A program made the translations under genes and the position numbers. A DNA stretch of 64,000 bases. It comes from Ctenosaura bakeri (taxonomy: Eukaryota > Chordata > Lepidosauria > Squamata > Iguanidae). The stretch covers positions 1 through 64,000 of the forward strand of contig CAOLHI010004263.1 in the NCBI GenBank assembly GCA_948474755.1. The letters run 5' to 3'. This document shows positions 1 to 11,703 of this stretch, piece by piece. Each line of letters starts with the position of its first letter. The stretch's first letter is position 1. The notes under the pieces were generated by a model. The model made no database searches, had not been told where the DNA came from, and was given only the letters and a program-made list of their open reading frames with translations.

Positions 1-842
1 TAGTCATTGAAGAATATAGAAAAACTCTCAAAATTTCAATTAGGAAGGAGAATACATCAAAATCTTGGGAGAAAGAAGGGTACGTATCCAATAAATAAGT
101 TTATCTATTTTAATGTGAGAGAATTTTTTTTAAAAAAGCAAAGATTTTTTTTATCTCTAACTATATCCTATTCAGCATGTATAACTGTGTGGCAAAACAC
201 AGAGGATCAGATTACTGGCAGCTGGTTATCTGAGAAAGAGCTGGAAGGAAAATATTTGATTTTATTCCAGAAGGTGATATCAAAGTACCTCCCAAAAAGG
301 AGGTAAGAAAGGGTAGAATCAAGAATCAAGGCAAGACAGAGGGAAAGGTGGTAAGATGCATGTCTGAAGGATGTAAAGTGACACACTCTTTGTAAAAACT
401 ACCAATGTCCATATGCTACACTGTTATAGTGGTCTGATACCATTTCAAAATGTCTGCGGCTTCACCCTACAGAATCCTGGAACTAGCAGGTTGTTGAACT
501 ATTTTGAATTTTCTGATAGGAGTTTTAGTGCTGTCATTGAGGGTCACCAACTAGGGTTGCTTAGTTTTCTTAATTTCATTCTCACAGGGAAGAATGAATT
601 ATTTGTTCAACTTTCTCTGTGCTCTGAGAATGTTGCCAAAAAGTGCACAGCTTTCAAAGATATTTTCATAGTTCACAACTTATCCAGACGAGTGTCAAGG
701 GGAGGACAACCTAATGTCTTCCTTGAATTCTGAGGAGCTAGAACTATGACCCCCCTCCCTCCCAAAGACTCACCATTTTACTATGCTCTCACCATTGTCC
801 TGCTTTAAAAAGTTTGCCCTTCAGAAGCGCAGGGAGCCTGGT

Positions 843-1172
843 TGCCCTTCGGACTGGTATATATTTATATGCATGGTCTAAACTTGCCCATCAATGTGCC
901 TAGGAGACATCTTCCTAAAGATATCACTTCAGAACTAAATATACTGTCTTGCTCAAGTCAAACCAAAGCCTGCATTGTCTTGAGTCCGACTATCAGAACA
1001 TAGGGAGATGTACCTTAACCAAGCCCTGCTCTGCTTCAGCCCTATACAGCCATGATCTGACTTGGGCAAGGCAGGATACTTAACCCTGAAGTGATGTCTT
1101 TAGGAAAGTAACTCTCATGTACGTTGCCTGACAACCTTAGAACATGCATAAATATAAGGCAGCCCAAAGGGA
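843..1172. repeat. Foldback (hairpin) repeat, about 330 bp
   Basis: Two diverged inverted arms of roughly 125 bases (about 843-985 and 1035-1172) surround a short loop. Matching landmarks are CCTAAAGATATCACTTCAG on the left and the complement of CTGAAGTGATGTCTTTAGG on the right, plus TATATTTATATGCATGGTCT against the complement of AACATGCATAAATATAAGG. The shape is that of a foldback MITE. I do not recognise the family and saw no target duplication. Confidence 0.55.
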
Positions 1173-2929
1173 AAACTGTATTCCTGTGATTCTAGAGAGT
1201 AAGCTCTTCAAAACAAGAAAATTGGGATGGAGGGGCGGAGGTACAGGAAAATGGTGAATCTCCAGGGTAGATTGGATAATATTTCTTTAATAAAGGTATT
1301 TGACAAAAGATACTGCTCATCATGACGATGGGAACAACGGTTTCTCATTAGGGTGAGGTCTTTGGTCAAAATCCTCCTTGATGCCGTTTCCCAACAGATG
1401 AGAAACTACTTTTCCTTTTAAAAAAAATCTTTGTATATCCCTTTGATCTTAGAGTCCATTAAAGTTCTCTGCCAGAGAACTCTTTAAGTTCCTCAGCAAA
1501 CTACAAAGGCCAGGATACAAATGGATGGAGCAATGAAAGTTAAAGTAGTATTAAGCTGCTACATAACTGAGTAATGTAGATGTACACCAGGTCTTGTGCT
1601 AAACATAACATAGCTCTCATCCATAGTCTGATACAATCTGCTGAAATTAAGCAGGTCCAAGTTAGGTCAGTGCATACCAGACAATGTGTCACCTGTCACA
1701 TCTCTACACATCAGGCAGCTGTTAGAGGTGCAAGAGCAAGGCCGGTAAAATGTTGGTGACTCTATTTGTACATTTCCCTGAAATATTAAAAGGACAGAGG
1801 GGGGAACATGTACCTGAATGCTCACTTGATCATAGCAAAGAAATCTGAGCATAGCTTTAAGCAAAGTACAGACATTTCAGAAAGACCATAACATGATAGT
1901 AGGAAAGCTACTTCACACAGAACGACCCCTCTTTGATGAAATGCACCAGCACATAATAATTCAGTGAAAAGAACAGTGTTTGAGAGTTCTGTGTCATGTT
2001 ACCTTCAGAACTGGGCAATTAAAGAAGACTATAAAGTAACTTCTCCCTCACCTCATAGTCTCAAAGTGGGGTATGATCTCACTAAACCCTATGAGACTAA
2101 CAATTGATCTCTACATTAATATGGAGTTACACAGAAGCAAAGTGGCAATTATTGTCACCGATATATTAACAGCACGCACTGTTGAGGAGCTGATGATGAC
2201 TATGGAAATGAAAAATGTGTACTAAGAAACAAAAGAGACCATTAACATCTTGGGAAGTGTCTCTACTTCGGTTTGCAGAAGTCAAAACGAAATAAAAACT
2301 TCAGAAAAAAAGCCCCTACATCAATCCAAATGAGGACCCAGAATGCCCAGTATCTACAGAATGTACATATAGTGTCTACTGGGGATGGGGAATGGAGGAG
2401 GACATTCTGAAAGAAGGAATAAATTGGCTGGAGAGAACATGCAACTAGATTGCTCCACTCTACAACATTTTGCTACAGATTCCACTTGTATGGATACAAT
2501 TTAAACAAGTTGCTTCAGATGAGGCCCATGTTAACTCATGAAAGTTTAGTCACTGTTTAGATTGAGCCTCAAGAACTCACTTCATCAGTCCACTTGACCC
2601 TCCGTCTTTCCAAATTTACCCTTTAAAATACAGCAGACAAGGAGAGTTGGCCTCCCCAAAGATCTCATCTTCTAAGGTTTGGGTTCTCCCACAGGAATGT
2701 TTGGCAACATATGCAGACATTGGGAAGCATAGAAAATGCACTTCCCAATGCTTCTTGGGTGTCATAAGATGTGTCCATGAAGGTCTACCTGAGTGTCTAG
2801 ACCATGGTTTGGGTTCATAATTTGGGTCTAGGTTAACTACAGAATCGCCTCCTCCCATATAATCTGCCACACACATACTTCAACCAGTCAGGATTAGACT
2901 GGTAACTGTCACCCAAAGGACATTTTCTT

Positions 2930-3200
2930 CAGCTGCCCCTAGACTGTGGAATGACCTGCCCAAAGAGATTTGACAGTCAAATGTACCATCTGAATTTCAA
3001 ACATCATTCAAGTCTAGTCTCTTCCAGCACGCCTACTCAAGACATTTTTAAATTGTGAATTTCAACAATGAATTTTAAGTATGTATTGACTGGTTTTTGT
3101 ATTATTTGCTCTTTTAAGATGATATTATGCATTTTAACTATTGTTTTTAATCGATGTTCTGTTATTAACTGATATATGTTATATTAATCTACTGCTGTCC
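2930..3200 (+). mobile_element. L2/CR1-clade LINE 3'-end fragment
   Basis: The stretch GACTGTGGAATGACCTGCCC and what follows resembles the C-terminal coding end of L2-clade LINEs (the ...RLWNxLP... region). It is followed by an AT-rich 3' UTR-like tail. It is a short, diverged, 5'-truncated piece with no open frame. Call by similarity recalled from the family. Confidence 0.45.
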
Positions 3201-4109
3201 CTGCCTCAACTCATGAGAGGGAGGGAGGTGAGAAATAATACTAATAATACTAATGCGCTTTTTCTGTCACATTTTCTCCTTATCACTGACTTTTACCCCA
3301 ACAAATACATGGGAAAAGATGATGGGATCAGCGGGTGGGAGGGGGCAGGAAGTGGGGAATGATGTAGAACACTGCCATTGAAAACTCGGTTCAAACTTTA
3401 GAGGATGCTTGTCCTGTCTCAGAATAGACTTGAGATGCATAAGATGTGTATTTATATCCAGCGTCTCCCCTTTCCAAGATATAACACCATCACTGGGGCA
3501 AACCTCAAACAAAATGCCAGGTCTCTGCTATTAAGCATTTTTATTTCCATTAATAGGGATTTCTCAGAGACGTGTGCCTTCGCAATCAGACTTGCAAATT
3601 AATCCCGTATTTACCTTTCATGATCAGTCACAAAACAAAACATGCTATAGAGATATGGAGCCGAGGAAAATGACATGCTATGACAGACATCTTTTACATT
3701 TAGAGGGAATGCAAGGGCTAAGTATGTGCTGAAGGTACCATCTAGTTTGATCCTCTGTGCCTTGTTTTAATGTTTATGTGAAAAATCTGCAGCTGAATTC
3801 AAAATATTTGCCTGCTTTTGTAACATCCCGGGAGAAGTGTCTGGTTGAAGAGGACTTACAACTCCACCCCCCCCCAAAAAAAATGAAAAGATATTGCTCA
3901 TGTCAGAGACAGTTGTGGTCTAGAGGCAGTGGCTCCATTGCTTGTGGATAGCAATCCAACAATGTGTTTTATCCAAGGTGAACCATTCTCAAAATAGGTT
4001 CAGTAACTCAGATAGCTCCTCTAAAACTGGGAATCAGTTCCATAAAACCAAGCACTACCCTGAAACAACAGAACCACTGGCTGCCTCTGCTGTGGCCTGA
4101 ATAAGGAAC

Positions 4110-4227
4110 ATTCCAATTTTCTCCTTGTCAATGACAAATGTGTAACATTCTCTGATGTGCTAGTTAACCATGGCTTCTTATAAAAACTATCTTACATATT
4201 TGGCATTGACAAGGAGAAAATTGGAAT
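4110..4227. repeat. Perfect 24-bp inverted repeat (stem-loop)
   Basis: Bases 4110-4133 and 4204-4227 are exact reverse complements (24/24; core CCAATTTTCTCCTTGTCAAT). With two mismatches the stem extends to 36 bp (4110-4145 with 4192-4227), leaving a 46-base loop. It may be a very small MITE or a conserved RNA hairpin in the intron 0.5 kb beyond the NRXN1 stalk exon. The sequence alone does not decide. Confidence 0.8.
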
Positions 4228-4719
4228 ACTGCTCCTCATTTCTATAGTAGATGAATATTTGGAAAATCAGCCATGCTTTCTTAATTCCAAATGATCTCTA
4301 CTGTGCTCATAACATCCTTAAGAGCAATAGCATATCTGTTTAATTCTAGAGTGGATGTTTCTTAAAGTACAATTGTGTTGTGCATGCAGCTTCTTGGTCC
4401 AACCACGCTTTTCCATGAACATCAGGCAAATAACCTGTCCCTATCTGCTTTGATTGTAAGTTATATAAACACCATTGTGGAAAATTAAACTTATATCCAG
4501 ACACTTGCCTGAGTATAAACAAAACACATGTACTTTACCAACTGTGCTGTATGGAACTTTGTGAAAACAAGGAGGGTACTATCGCCATGGCCACCAATGA
4601 TTATGACCTTCTATCTTCAGAACTCATAAAAGCAAACAATGGTGGAAAATCCAGAAACAATAAATAGAAGAAATAAAAGAAAATCCAAATATTTAGATAT
4701 TCCATCATAGCTGACTAAC

Positions 4720-5039
4720 CTGACCAATGGGCTCCTTTGTTGGTGGTTTTCCTCTTCTAGCTGTACTTGTAGCCAGAGTGGTAGTGGTTTCCATGACCGA
4801 CGTGGACATCTCAGACTGCATTGCAGTGGCAGTTGACTCAGTTGTCATAGAGGAAGGCACTTCACCAACAAGTCTCACATTCCCTTCTATCACTATGTTG
4901 GCATCATTCTCGGCAGCCATGTTCAGGACTTTCAAGCCATTGTAGTAGAGTCCGGAAAGCTGGCCCTGAAACGGATGACCCCGCTCCTTGCCTCCAATTT
5001 TTATCGTCGCTTGGCTATTGAAGATTGTGAGCTGACGCC
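4720..5039 (-). CDS. NRXN1: NRXN1 exon: end of LNS6 domain and start of Ser/Thr stalk
   Basis: This 320-base exon of the presynaptic adhesion receptor neurexin-1 is read on the minus strand. The acceptor is ...TTTGCAG before GGCGTCAG (AG at 5041-5040). The donor is CAG followed by GTTAGT (GT at 4719-4718). It opens in the second base of a Gly codon and encodes 106 further residues. First come [16 protein letters not shown] and [16 protein letters not shown], the final beta-strands of the sixth laminin/neurexin/sex-hormone-globulin domain, ending at VRLVGEVP. Then comes a Thr/Ser-rich juxtamembrane stalk ([31 protein letters not shown]), the likely O-glycosylated linker to the membrane. The stalk wording separates NRXN1 from NRXN2 and NRXN3. 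The phase matches both the SS4 exon (6604-6693) and the exon at 43350-43521, so SS4 can be included or skipped. Downstream exons lie outside the window. Confidence 0.97.
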
Positions 5040-5675
5040 CTGCAAAGATAGTATTACATACATGCAAAAAATGTTGACTGTGAACGCTACACTCTTAAAC
5101 AGAGGATGATTTCAACAGATTATTATGGGGTGGAGAATGAGAGCAATAAACTATAAGAAAGGAAGTTTGCTCATAATTCATTGCTTCTTAATGAGGTGTC
5201 CATGGAATGCAGAACTGTTAATCTAAATAACTTCTTAAACTTATTTTTCTTGTATGTGTGTATGTGTCTGTGAACTAAAAACAAAAACAAAAATGAAAAT
5301 TGTTTTCAATTAGTGCAATCCATTTTCTGCAACACTTCCTTTAACCTTTTTTTTTTTTTTTGGAGGGGATAAATTTAGGATGTGAGTAGTGTGTGTCAGA
5401 TTTTGGATCATTAGTTTTACCACACAAAATGTGAAATATTGCAAGGACTGCAGAATATTTATATATAATATTTCCTTCATGCAAACATTCTTCTATATAG
5501 CTCTATATGATCTATGAATCAAACATTATGTTTAATGCATCTCAAAGTCAACGATCTTCCAAGAGTAAGTGACATATTTGTCCTGTGTATGCTTTTGGTA
5601 ATACTGTGTCTCCAACAGGCTAGCTTACCATTCCTAGTGGTGACCTTCATACATGAATGTTGTGGTATTCCCTTG

Positions 5676-5711
5676 ACACACACAGATACACACACACACA
5701 CACGCACGCAC
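5676..5711. repeat. CA/GT microsatellite
   Basis: An imperfect (AC)n run with single GAT and CG interruptions, inside the 1.56-kb intron beside NRXN1 SS4. Short open frames reading HTHTHT and VCVCV across it are artefacts. Confidence 0.95.
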
Positions 5712-6418
5712 TGAGGAAGCATGGGATACATAATATATTCTGAGCATTTCAGAAACAAACAAAAATGCTAAGGAAACAAAGAAAGGGAGGGAAGAGAAAC
5801 ACACACGGAGAGATGTCTGATTGTCTTTTAGCAAGACTACCAACTTAGAAGGCAATGAAATAAAAATGTTTGGGATGCAAAAAGCAATTTCAAGGAATGA
5901 TACATACATTAATGGAGATTTATGTCACATTGTTCTTTAAAACATTATTCCTCATCAGTGAAAACCCATTATTGGTAGTAGCATTAATAAACATAATAAT
6001 TCTCTTTTGCAGATCGGTTTCTGCTCATAATAAAAGCATGCACACAACTTTAAGCTCTCTTTTAAGTCATGTTTGTTCCCAAATCCCCTCAGAAGGTAGC
6101 AAACGTTAAAGGGACTTCATCTTGTCTGGCAATCATATTGCCCACTATTTAAGATAACCTACAGTTTTAACAATGATTTTGCTTGTTTGTTGGTTTGTTT
6201 GTTTCAGGACCGTAATGAACATCTCATAGCTACATACAGAGATATTTAGTTAAGAATTTAGATGATGGAACATGTAACATAATCTATGAACGATTTATCA
6301 GTTTTGGTTAATGTTTGCTACGAGTACCTTCATAGATTGAGTTAGTGGATTATATTTAACAGTCCCTTTAACCTTAAGTTAACAGGGTAAGATTATTAAA
6401 CAGGCGGTACCGCTAAAA

Positions 6419-6603
6419 TGTATAGAAATTATTATATACACGGTATGCAAATATTTACTCTGTATTTTACTGTTTAAAATTTGTTTTTAATTTAGTTTTA
6501 CTGAAAAATTTATTGTTTTTATGTTTATTGGTGTTAACAATGAAGCACTACTCGGTTATGTTCAAATTATTTTTTTATTTGAAGTTTTAATCAATGTTTT
6601 TAC
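6419..6603 (-). promoter_or_regulatory. NRXN1: TAAA/TTAA-rich intronic flank of SS4: likely STAR-protein splicing element
   Basis: Read on the minus strand, the first ~185 bases after the SS4 donor contain at least ten TAAA motifs and several TTAA motifs, beginning with GATTAAAACTTCAAATAAAA. It is established that SAM68, SLM1 and SLM2 (STAR family) repress SS4 inclusion in neurexin pre-mRNA by binding bipartite U(U/A)AA motifs just downstream of this exon. The position and composition seen here fit that role. Function in this species is inferred. Confidence 0.6.
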
Positions 6604-6693
6604 CTTTGTCGAGTAGCCATTCATCAACTACTCGACCAAGCCGATATGGAATTCGCTGTCTAGCAATCGCCAGGCGCTCGTTATCATTGTTTC
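6604..6693 (-). CDS. NRXN1: NRXN1 alternative exon, splice site 4 (SS4) insert
   Basis: A 90-base cassette on the minus strand encoding the SS4 insert: 29 whole codons ([29 protein letters not shown]) plus split Gly codons at both ends, 30 residues in all. The AG acceptor is at 6695-6694. It has a poor pyrimidine tract (CTCTTTAAACTTTAAAG), as expected of a regulated exon. The donor is AAAG followed by GTAAAA. Entry and exit phases match the exons at 43350-43521 and 4720-5039, so skipping keeps the frame. In known neurexins SS4 lies in LNS6. Including it changes affinity for neuroligins, LRRTMs and cerebellin-GluD complexes, and neuronal activity changes its use through SAM68-type factors. The exon is too short to show as a long open frame and was found by its protein sequence. 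Confidence 0.97.
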
Positions 6694-7767
6694 CTTTAAA
6701 GTTTAAAGAGACATTTCATTGGTTAAAATCTGTAAGGTCAAAGGTTAAAAGTTAATACTTAAAGCTTGAGCTATACAGTTGCCACATGATTGTTATTTTT
6801 TGTTTTTGAAAAATTTGGAATTTTTTAAAAAGCTCTACCTAGAACATTTCATGGTTCAGACTTTTCACTCATTCATTTATTTTATTTTAGCAAACAAAAT
6901 TATTCCTATGTTAATTGAAAATTAGAAATCTGCATTTGAGCTAGGTTATTAAAACTTAAGTTATAGACAGACCCCAAAAAAACAAATTTAAACATCAAAT
7001 GCTAGCGTTACAAAAAGAATGCTCATGACCTCAGGGTTTTGTCTTTTGCCTTTTTTTGATGTTTCTTATTAACTAGTTAAAACATGTTCAGGTGAAACAG
7101 GTTTAATTTTGCAAAATACCTCTTGCTCCAACCTCTTAGTCCAGGTTAGTCATTTAAAGAAGAAGAACAGTACAATGCTTAACCACCGTCAAGGACACAC
7201 TTACGTCTGAGATCTAGAAATCAATCTGATATAATTTATTTCCTAGTCAGGAAAAAAATACATTTATTTTTTAAAAATAATGCTTCTAGTTTCCAAACCA
7301 ATTCATCCCTTTCAAATGGTTCCATATACTGAACAGGTGATAAAAGGAAAAAATAAATAAAAACATCCAGTTATCCTTTGCTTACACATAACCACAGTCC
7401 ATCATGAAATAGTTTTCATGTACAATAGTAAGGCTTTGACAAAAGTGACACGAGAATGGGGGAAAAAATTTGTTTACAAGTGTAAAAAATCTTGACCCAG
7501 AGAAAGCTACTCACATTTATAATCTCACTGGAATCAAATGGAAAAGAGTCCATGTCAGCAATGCTACTGTTCTCAAATGGAATTAAGTTTGCTTCTTTGG
7601 ACTGGAACGTTTGGAATGCAGAGATTATGAAACATTCCTGTAACTGTGTATGCTGTGATACACAAACCACTCAAGGTCACTGACTTGTTTTTGATGCCCA
7701 GTTATGGCACTGAAGAGTAAGTGCATGTTGACCATCTCCAAGGATGGGAGAGAAACATAGTTTAGTG

Positions 7768-7965
7768 GAGTGCTTCTCAAAGTGGTTGTCACTGGACCAG
7801 TGGTGGTTCCCAAGCCATTGCCTATCAGGCCCTGGCAAATTTCCAAGAAAAAAAGAAGCAACTGTAACCAATAGATACAAATACGGTGCCATCCCAGATA
7901 CATTGTGTGTGTGGGGAGGAAATAATTGAGGGTCCTCACCACATCAGTCAGCTTGAGAAGTACTG
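7768..7965. mobile_element. hAT-type non-autonomous element with 8-bp target duplication
   Basis: About 198 bp with inverted ends: GAGTGCTTCTCAA at the left and the complement of TTGAGAAGTACTG at the right. It is bounded by GTTTAGTG (7760-7767) and GTGTAGTG (7966-7973), a 7/8-matching duplication of the 8-bp size typical of hAT transposases. The interior carries no coding sequence. Confidence 0.75.
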
Positions 7966-8640
7966 GTGTAGTGGATACTTGTTATGAAACAGGTCATTAA
8001 CACTTTGGATATCAATTTCTATTCCTTTTCATGGTAGGTTCCAACGATATCTTCTTCTTCTTCTTCTACATGGTCAATTACTGAATTTACTTCTGAAGGC
8101 AACTGCTACCTATGGCATCCTTGTTTGCACAAGCTGAAGGATAAAGAATCTGTGCCAAATAGCAAGCAGTTTATGTGAAATAGTTACATCTTAATGAAAA
8201 CTCTCCGCCCCCAATTTCTGTTGCACAGTTATGGGTCAAGAAAGTTGGTTGAGAATTTCAACAGTCTGTAGGAAGGGTTACAGCCACAAGGATCTTTGGG
8301 GAAGCTACTATATTGATATCAGTAACTCTCCCCCCATTCTCCACATGTATACTCATGGAAATTAGGAAAGTGAAAAAGTCCCAGTGAGATTCTTGCCGAG
8401 AGCATATCAAGGATACTTCAACCGCCTGGAGAGATACCACGTTCAGAAAAATCACATTCCCTCATTTTGTGCATTTTACAGAAACGTAAAGAAGTTAGTC
8501 TCAAAAATGGGTCGAATCTCTCTTGAGACTGATATCTCCCCTCTCAAAATCTCACCACCTTGCAGTGAGGAGATTGACAGATAGATGGATTGATTTGCCC
8601 TTTCTCATTTTTCAAGCAAAGATGAACATCAGGATTTTAT

Positions 8641-8734
<94 letters not shown>
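8641..8734. repeat. Self-complementary (AAT)n/(ATT)n microsatellite
   Basis: About 48 bases of (TAA)n run directly into about 46 bases of (TTA)n, forming one near-perfect ~94-base palindrome. It abuts the 3' end of the minus-strand L2 copy, whose tail normally carries a short (ATA)n-type repeat. Open frames of poly-Asn/Tyr or poly-Ile over it are artefacts. Confidence 0.95.
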
Positions 8735-11703
8735 TTTATCCCGCCTCTCCCAATGGATCGAGGTGGCATTACAGCAATATATAAAATACATTGAAACATT
8801 AAAATGTACCCCATCCTCCCCACACATTAACTATTAAAAACAAATTAAAACAAGATTAAAAACAAGAGGACAGTTGATGAGAGGCGGTGGAACACTAGTC
8901 TGGGAAGGCCTGTCGGAAGAGGACAGTCTTGACTGCCTTTTTAAAGCAGTCAAGACTGGTAATATGCTGGGTCTCCTCCGGCAGGTCATTCCATAACTTG
9001 GGAGCGATGTAACTGCAGCCAACCTAGTTCTGATTGGCTGCAGTAAATTCCTCCCAGAGGACCTTAGTGTGCGGGGCGGATTATATGGGAGAAGGCGATC
9101 CCGCAGGTAGGCTGGCCCCAAGCCATGAAGGGCTTTAAAGGTAAAAACCAACACCTTGTACTGTGCCTGGAAACTAATAGGCAGCCAGTGTAAAGACTTC
9201 AGAATAGGTGTTATGTGGTCAGTTTTAGGTCTACCAGTGACCAACCTGGCTGCCATATTCTGAATTAATTGAAGTTTCCGGACTAAGCACATGGGTAGCC
9301 CTATGTAGAGCGCATTGCAGAAGTCAAGCCGTGAAGTTACCAGCACATGTACCACTGTTTATAGGTGTTCCAGGTCCAGGAAGGGGCGCAGCTGGCGTAT
9401 CAGCTGAAGCTGATAGCAGGCACTCCTGGCTGCCGCATCAATTTGAGCTGTCATCTGAAGCGGCGAGTCCAGGAGCACCCCCAAACTGCGGACACAGTCT
9501 TTCAGGGGAAGTGTGACCCCATCCAGGACTGGTTGACAAACCTCCATACCTGGACTAGGGCCCTTAACAACGAGTACCTCCGTCTGGATTCAGCTTCAGT
9601 CTGTTTTTCCTCATCCAGTCCATTACTGCTTCAAGGCATTCATTTAGAGGCGAGATGCCATCCTTAGTTGATGCTATTATCCGAGGCATGGAGAGAGATA
9701 TCTGGGTGTCATCAGCATACTGATAGCACCTTGCTCCATGCCTCCTGATGATCTCTCCCAGCGGTTTCATGTAGATGTTAAATAAGATTGGGGACAGGAC
9801 GGCGCCCTGAGGGACGCCAGATTTAAGCTCCTTTTTCGAGGAGCAGCTGTCCCCAAGCATCACCATTTGGTATCTACCTGAGAGATAGGACCGGAACCAC
9901 TTAAGTGCAGTGCCCCCGATCCCCAGCCCTCTCAGGCGTTCCAGAAGGATACCATGGTCTATGGCATTGAAAGCCACTGAGAGGTCCAAGAGTACCAGCA
10001 GGGTCACACTTCCCCTATCGATACCTAGGTGTAGATCATCCACTAAGGCGACCATGGCAGTCTCGACTCCATATCCTGCCCTGAAACCAGTTTGAAATGG
10101 ATCTAGATAATCTGTTTCATCCAAGACAGCTTGGAGCTGAAGGCCAACAGCCCTCTCGATCACCTTGCTTAAAAATGGAAGATGGGAGACTGGTCTGTAA
10201 CTATTCATATCCAGGGGATCTAGGGAGGGCTTTTTTAGAAGCGGCCATATAATCGCTTTGGTTTAAAAAAGCTGGAAAATTGCCCTCCTTGAAGGATGCA
10301 TTAATAATATGTCTTAAGTGGGTCTTAATTGCAACTCCTCCCTGGACGACCAGCCATGAAGGGCAGGGATCAAGAGGGCAAGTTGTCCTTCTTACCTTTC
10401 CAAGGAGCTTGTCTACGTCCTTGGTACTCACTGACTGAAACTGGTCCAGTATAATCCTGTTCATGGGGTTGCCGGACGCTCCATTTGTAACCTCTGCTAT
10501 TACACTGGCATCGAAGTCGGCTCTTATCTGTGAGATTTTATCTGCGAAATGATTATTCAAGGCATCACAGCAAGCTACGTTAGGTTCTAACAACGAGTTC
10601 GGGGGAGTGGGTAACTGTGTCAGATCCCTTACCACCCTGAACAGCTCTGCTGGACGAGAAGTCGCAGACGCAATACGTGCAGAGAAGAAGGTTGTCTTCG
10701 CTGCATCTATTGCCACTCTATAGGAATGAAGGTAGCGTGTCCTGTCAGATAAGAGTCGAGATTTCCGCCAGTTGCGCTCTGGTCGTTGTCCAGCCTGCTT
10801 CATATTCCTGAGTTCAACTGTATACCAAGGATTGCGATTTGAAGCAGGCTGGAAAGGACGCTTGGGAGCAATCATGTCGATAGCCCTAGTAAGATCACAA
10901 TTCCAGGTATTAACTAGGGCTTCAACAGGATCACCGGCGATACCAACCATAAAACCCTCGAGGGCTTTCTGGAATCCAATAGGTTCCATTAACCTTCAAG
11001 GGCGGATCATTCTAATAGGTCCACCACTCATGCAGGGGCGGATAGCAACCATTAGTCTAACCCTGACCAGGAAATGATCCGTCCATGACAAGGTGGTAGC
11101 ATTTATTATCTCCACCCATGGCTGTGCCTGTTCTGTACTAAAGACTGCATCAAGGGTATGACCTGCATAATGTGTTGGCCCAGAGGCCAATTGGGATAGG
11201 CCCATGTTTGTCATCGATGCCATGAACTCCCAAGCCGCACCTGTCAAACTGGTCTCAAATGGGATACTGAAGTTGCCCAGAACCAGAAGTCTGGGCGATT
11301 CCAACACCAACTCCGACACCAGCTCTGTCAGCTCGGCCAGGGAGTCTGATAGGCAGCGAGGTCGTCGGTACACTAACAGAATCCCTAGACTATCCCTTGC
11401 CTTCAGGCTCAGGTATAGACACTTGAAGTGGTCTGTTTTCCGGACAGGTTTCCTGGTCAGTATAAGGTTATCTTTGTAAACCAAGGCTACTCCGCCCCCC
11501 TGATTTACACTGCTACTGGAAATAATGCTACACAGCAACACAACCATCATTTGGGGAGAGGGGCAACTGCTAATTGTCAGCTCCTGGGAGACAACTGCCA
11601 TTCCAATGGAAGAGAGAGAATCTAGAAAAACTGTTAAGCTCTTTTGACCCCCATTCCTCAAATATTCAAACTGAGAGGTAGCTCCCTGTGTGGTACAAGA
11701 CAC
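8735..11703 (-). mobile_element. L2-clade non-LTR retrotransposon, near full ORF2, 5'-truncated
   Basis: A ~3-kb LINE copy on the minus strand. It ends at 8735 in the GGCGGGATAAAAATAA-like tail typical of reptilian L2 elements, followed by the microsatellite. In order from 11703 downward it holds an apurinic endonuclease, a linker, reverse transcriptase and the C-terminal domain, but no ORF1. I found no target duplication. It lies in the same orientation as NRXN1, inside the large intron. Confidence 0.9.
8834..11703 (-). pseudogene. Decayed L2 ORF2 (endonuclease-reverse transcriptase)
   Basis: The endonuclease is at 10996-11703. It shows GGVALVYK, LLVYRRPR, LVLGNFSIP (normally LxLGDFNxP), GPTHYAGHTLDAVFS and SWTDHF. 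A stop then separates the linker in the same frame (10201-10989, with CPLDPCPSWLV). A frameshift near 10205 leads to the reverse transcriptase (9564-10208): SYRPVSHLPFLSKVIER, GFRAGYGVETAM, LLDLSVAFNAIDHGILL, SGVPQGAVLSPILFNIYM and the catalytic QYADDTQ. A second frameshift near 9555 and a stop near 9357 precede the C-terminal region (9359-9547, then 8834-9355: LVTSRLDFCNALYIGLP, LHWLPISFQAQYKVL, KALHGLGPAYLRDRL). The YADD box is kept. Two frameshifts and two stops make it inactive. It fits L2 rather than CR1 by the GVPQGAVLSPILFNIYMKPL wording. Confidence 0.9.

Larger units (their letters stand above)
1..4719 (-). other. NRXN1: NRXN1 intron downstream of the stalk exon (partial)
   Basis: Noncoding sequence following the donor at 4719/4718 on the minus strand. 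The next NRXN1 exons (rest of stalk, transmembrane segment, cytoplasmic tail) were looked for and not seen, so the intron continues past position 1. It holds a foldback repeat (843-1172), an L2 3' scrap (about 2930-3200) and a perfect hairpin (4110-4227). In 1-842, 1173-2929, 3201-4109 and 4228-4719 I see only AT-rich unique sequence. The short open frames there have no recognisable domains. Confidence 0.85.
5040..6603 (-). other. NRXN1: NRXN1 intron between SS4 and the stalk exon
   Basis: A 1,564-base intron, short for this gene. It holds a T-rich run near 5348-5362, a CA microsatellite (5676-5711) and, adjoining the SS4 donor, a strikingly TAAA/TTAA-rich segment listed separately. No interspersed repeat was recognised in it, unlike the neighbouring introns, which suggests constraint (inference). 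Confidence 0.9.

Noticed and set aside
1..4700. NRXN1 transmembrane/cytoplasmic exons
   Set aside because: No match to the expected membrane segment or the C-terminal tail on the minus strand.
4727..4945. Plus-strand 72-residue open frame
   Set aside because: Antisense shadow of the NRXN1 stalk exon.
8612..8827. Open frames of poly-Asn/Tyr and poly-Ile
   Set aside because: They translate the AAT/ATT microsatellite; no start context, no domain.
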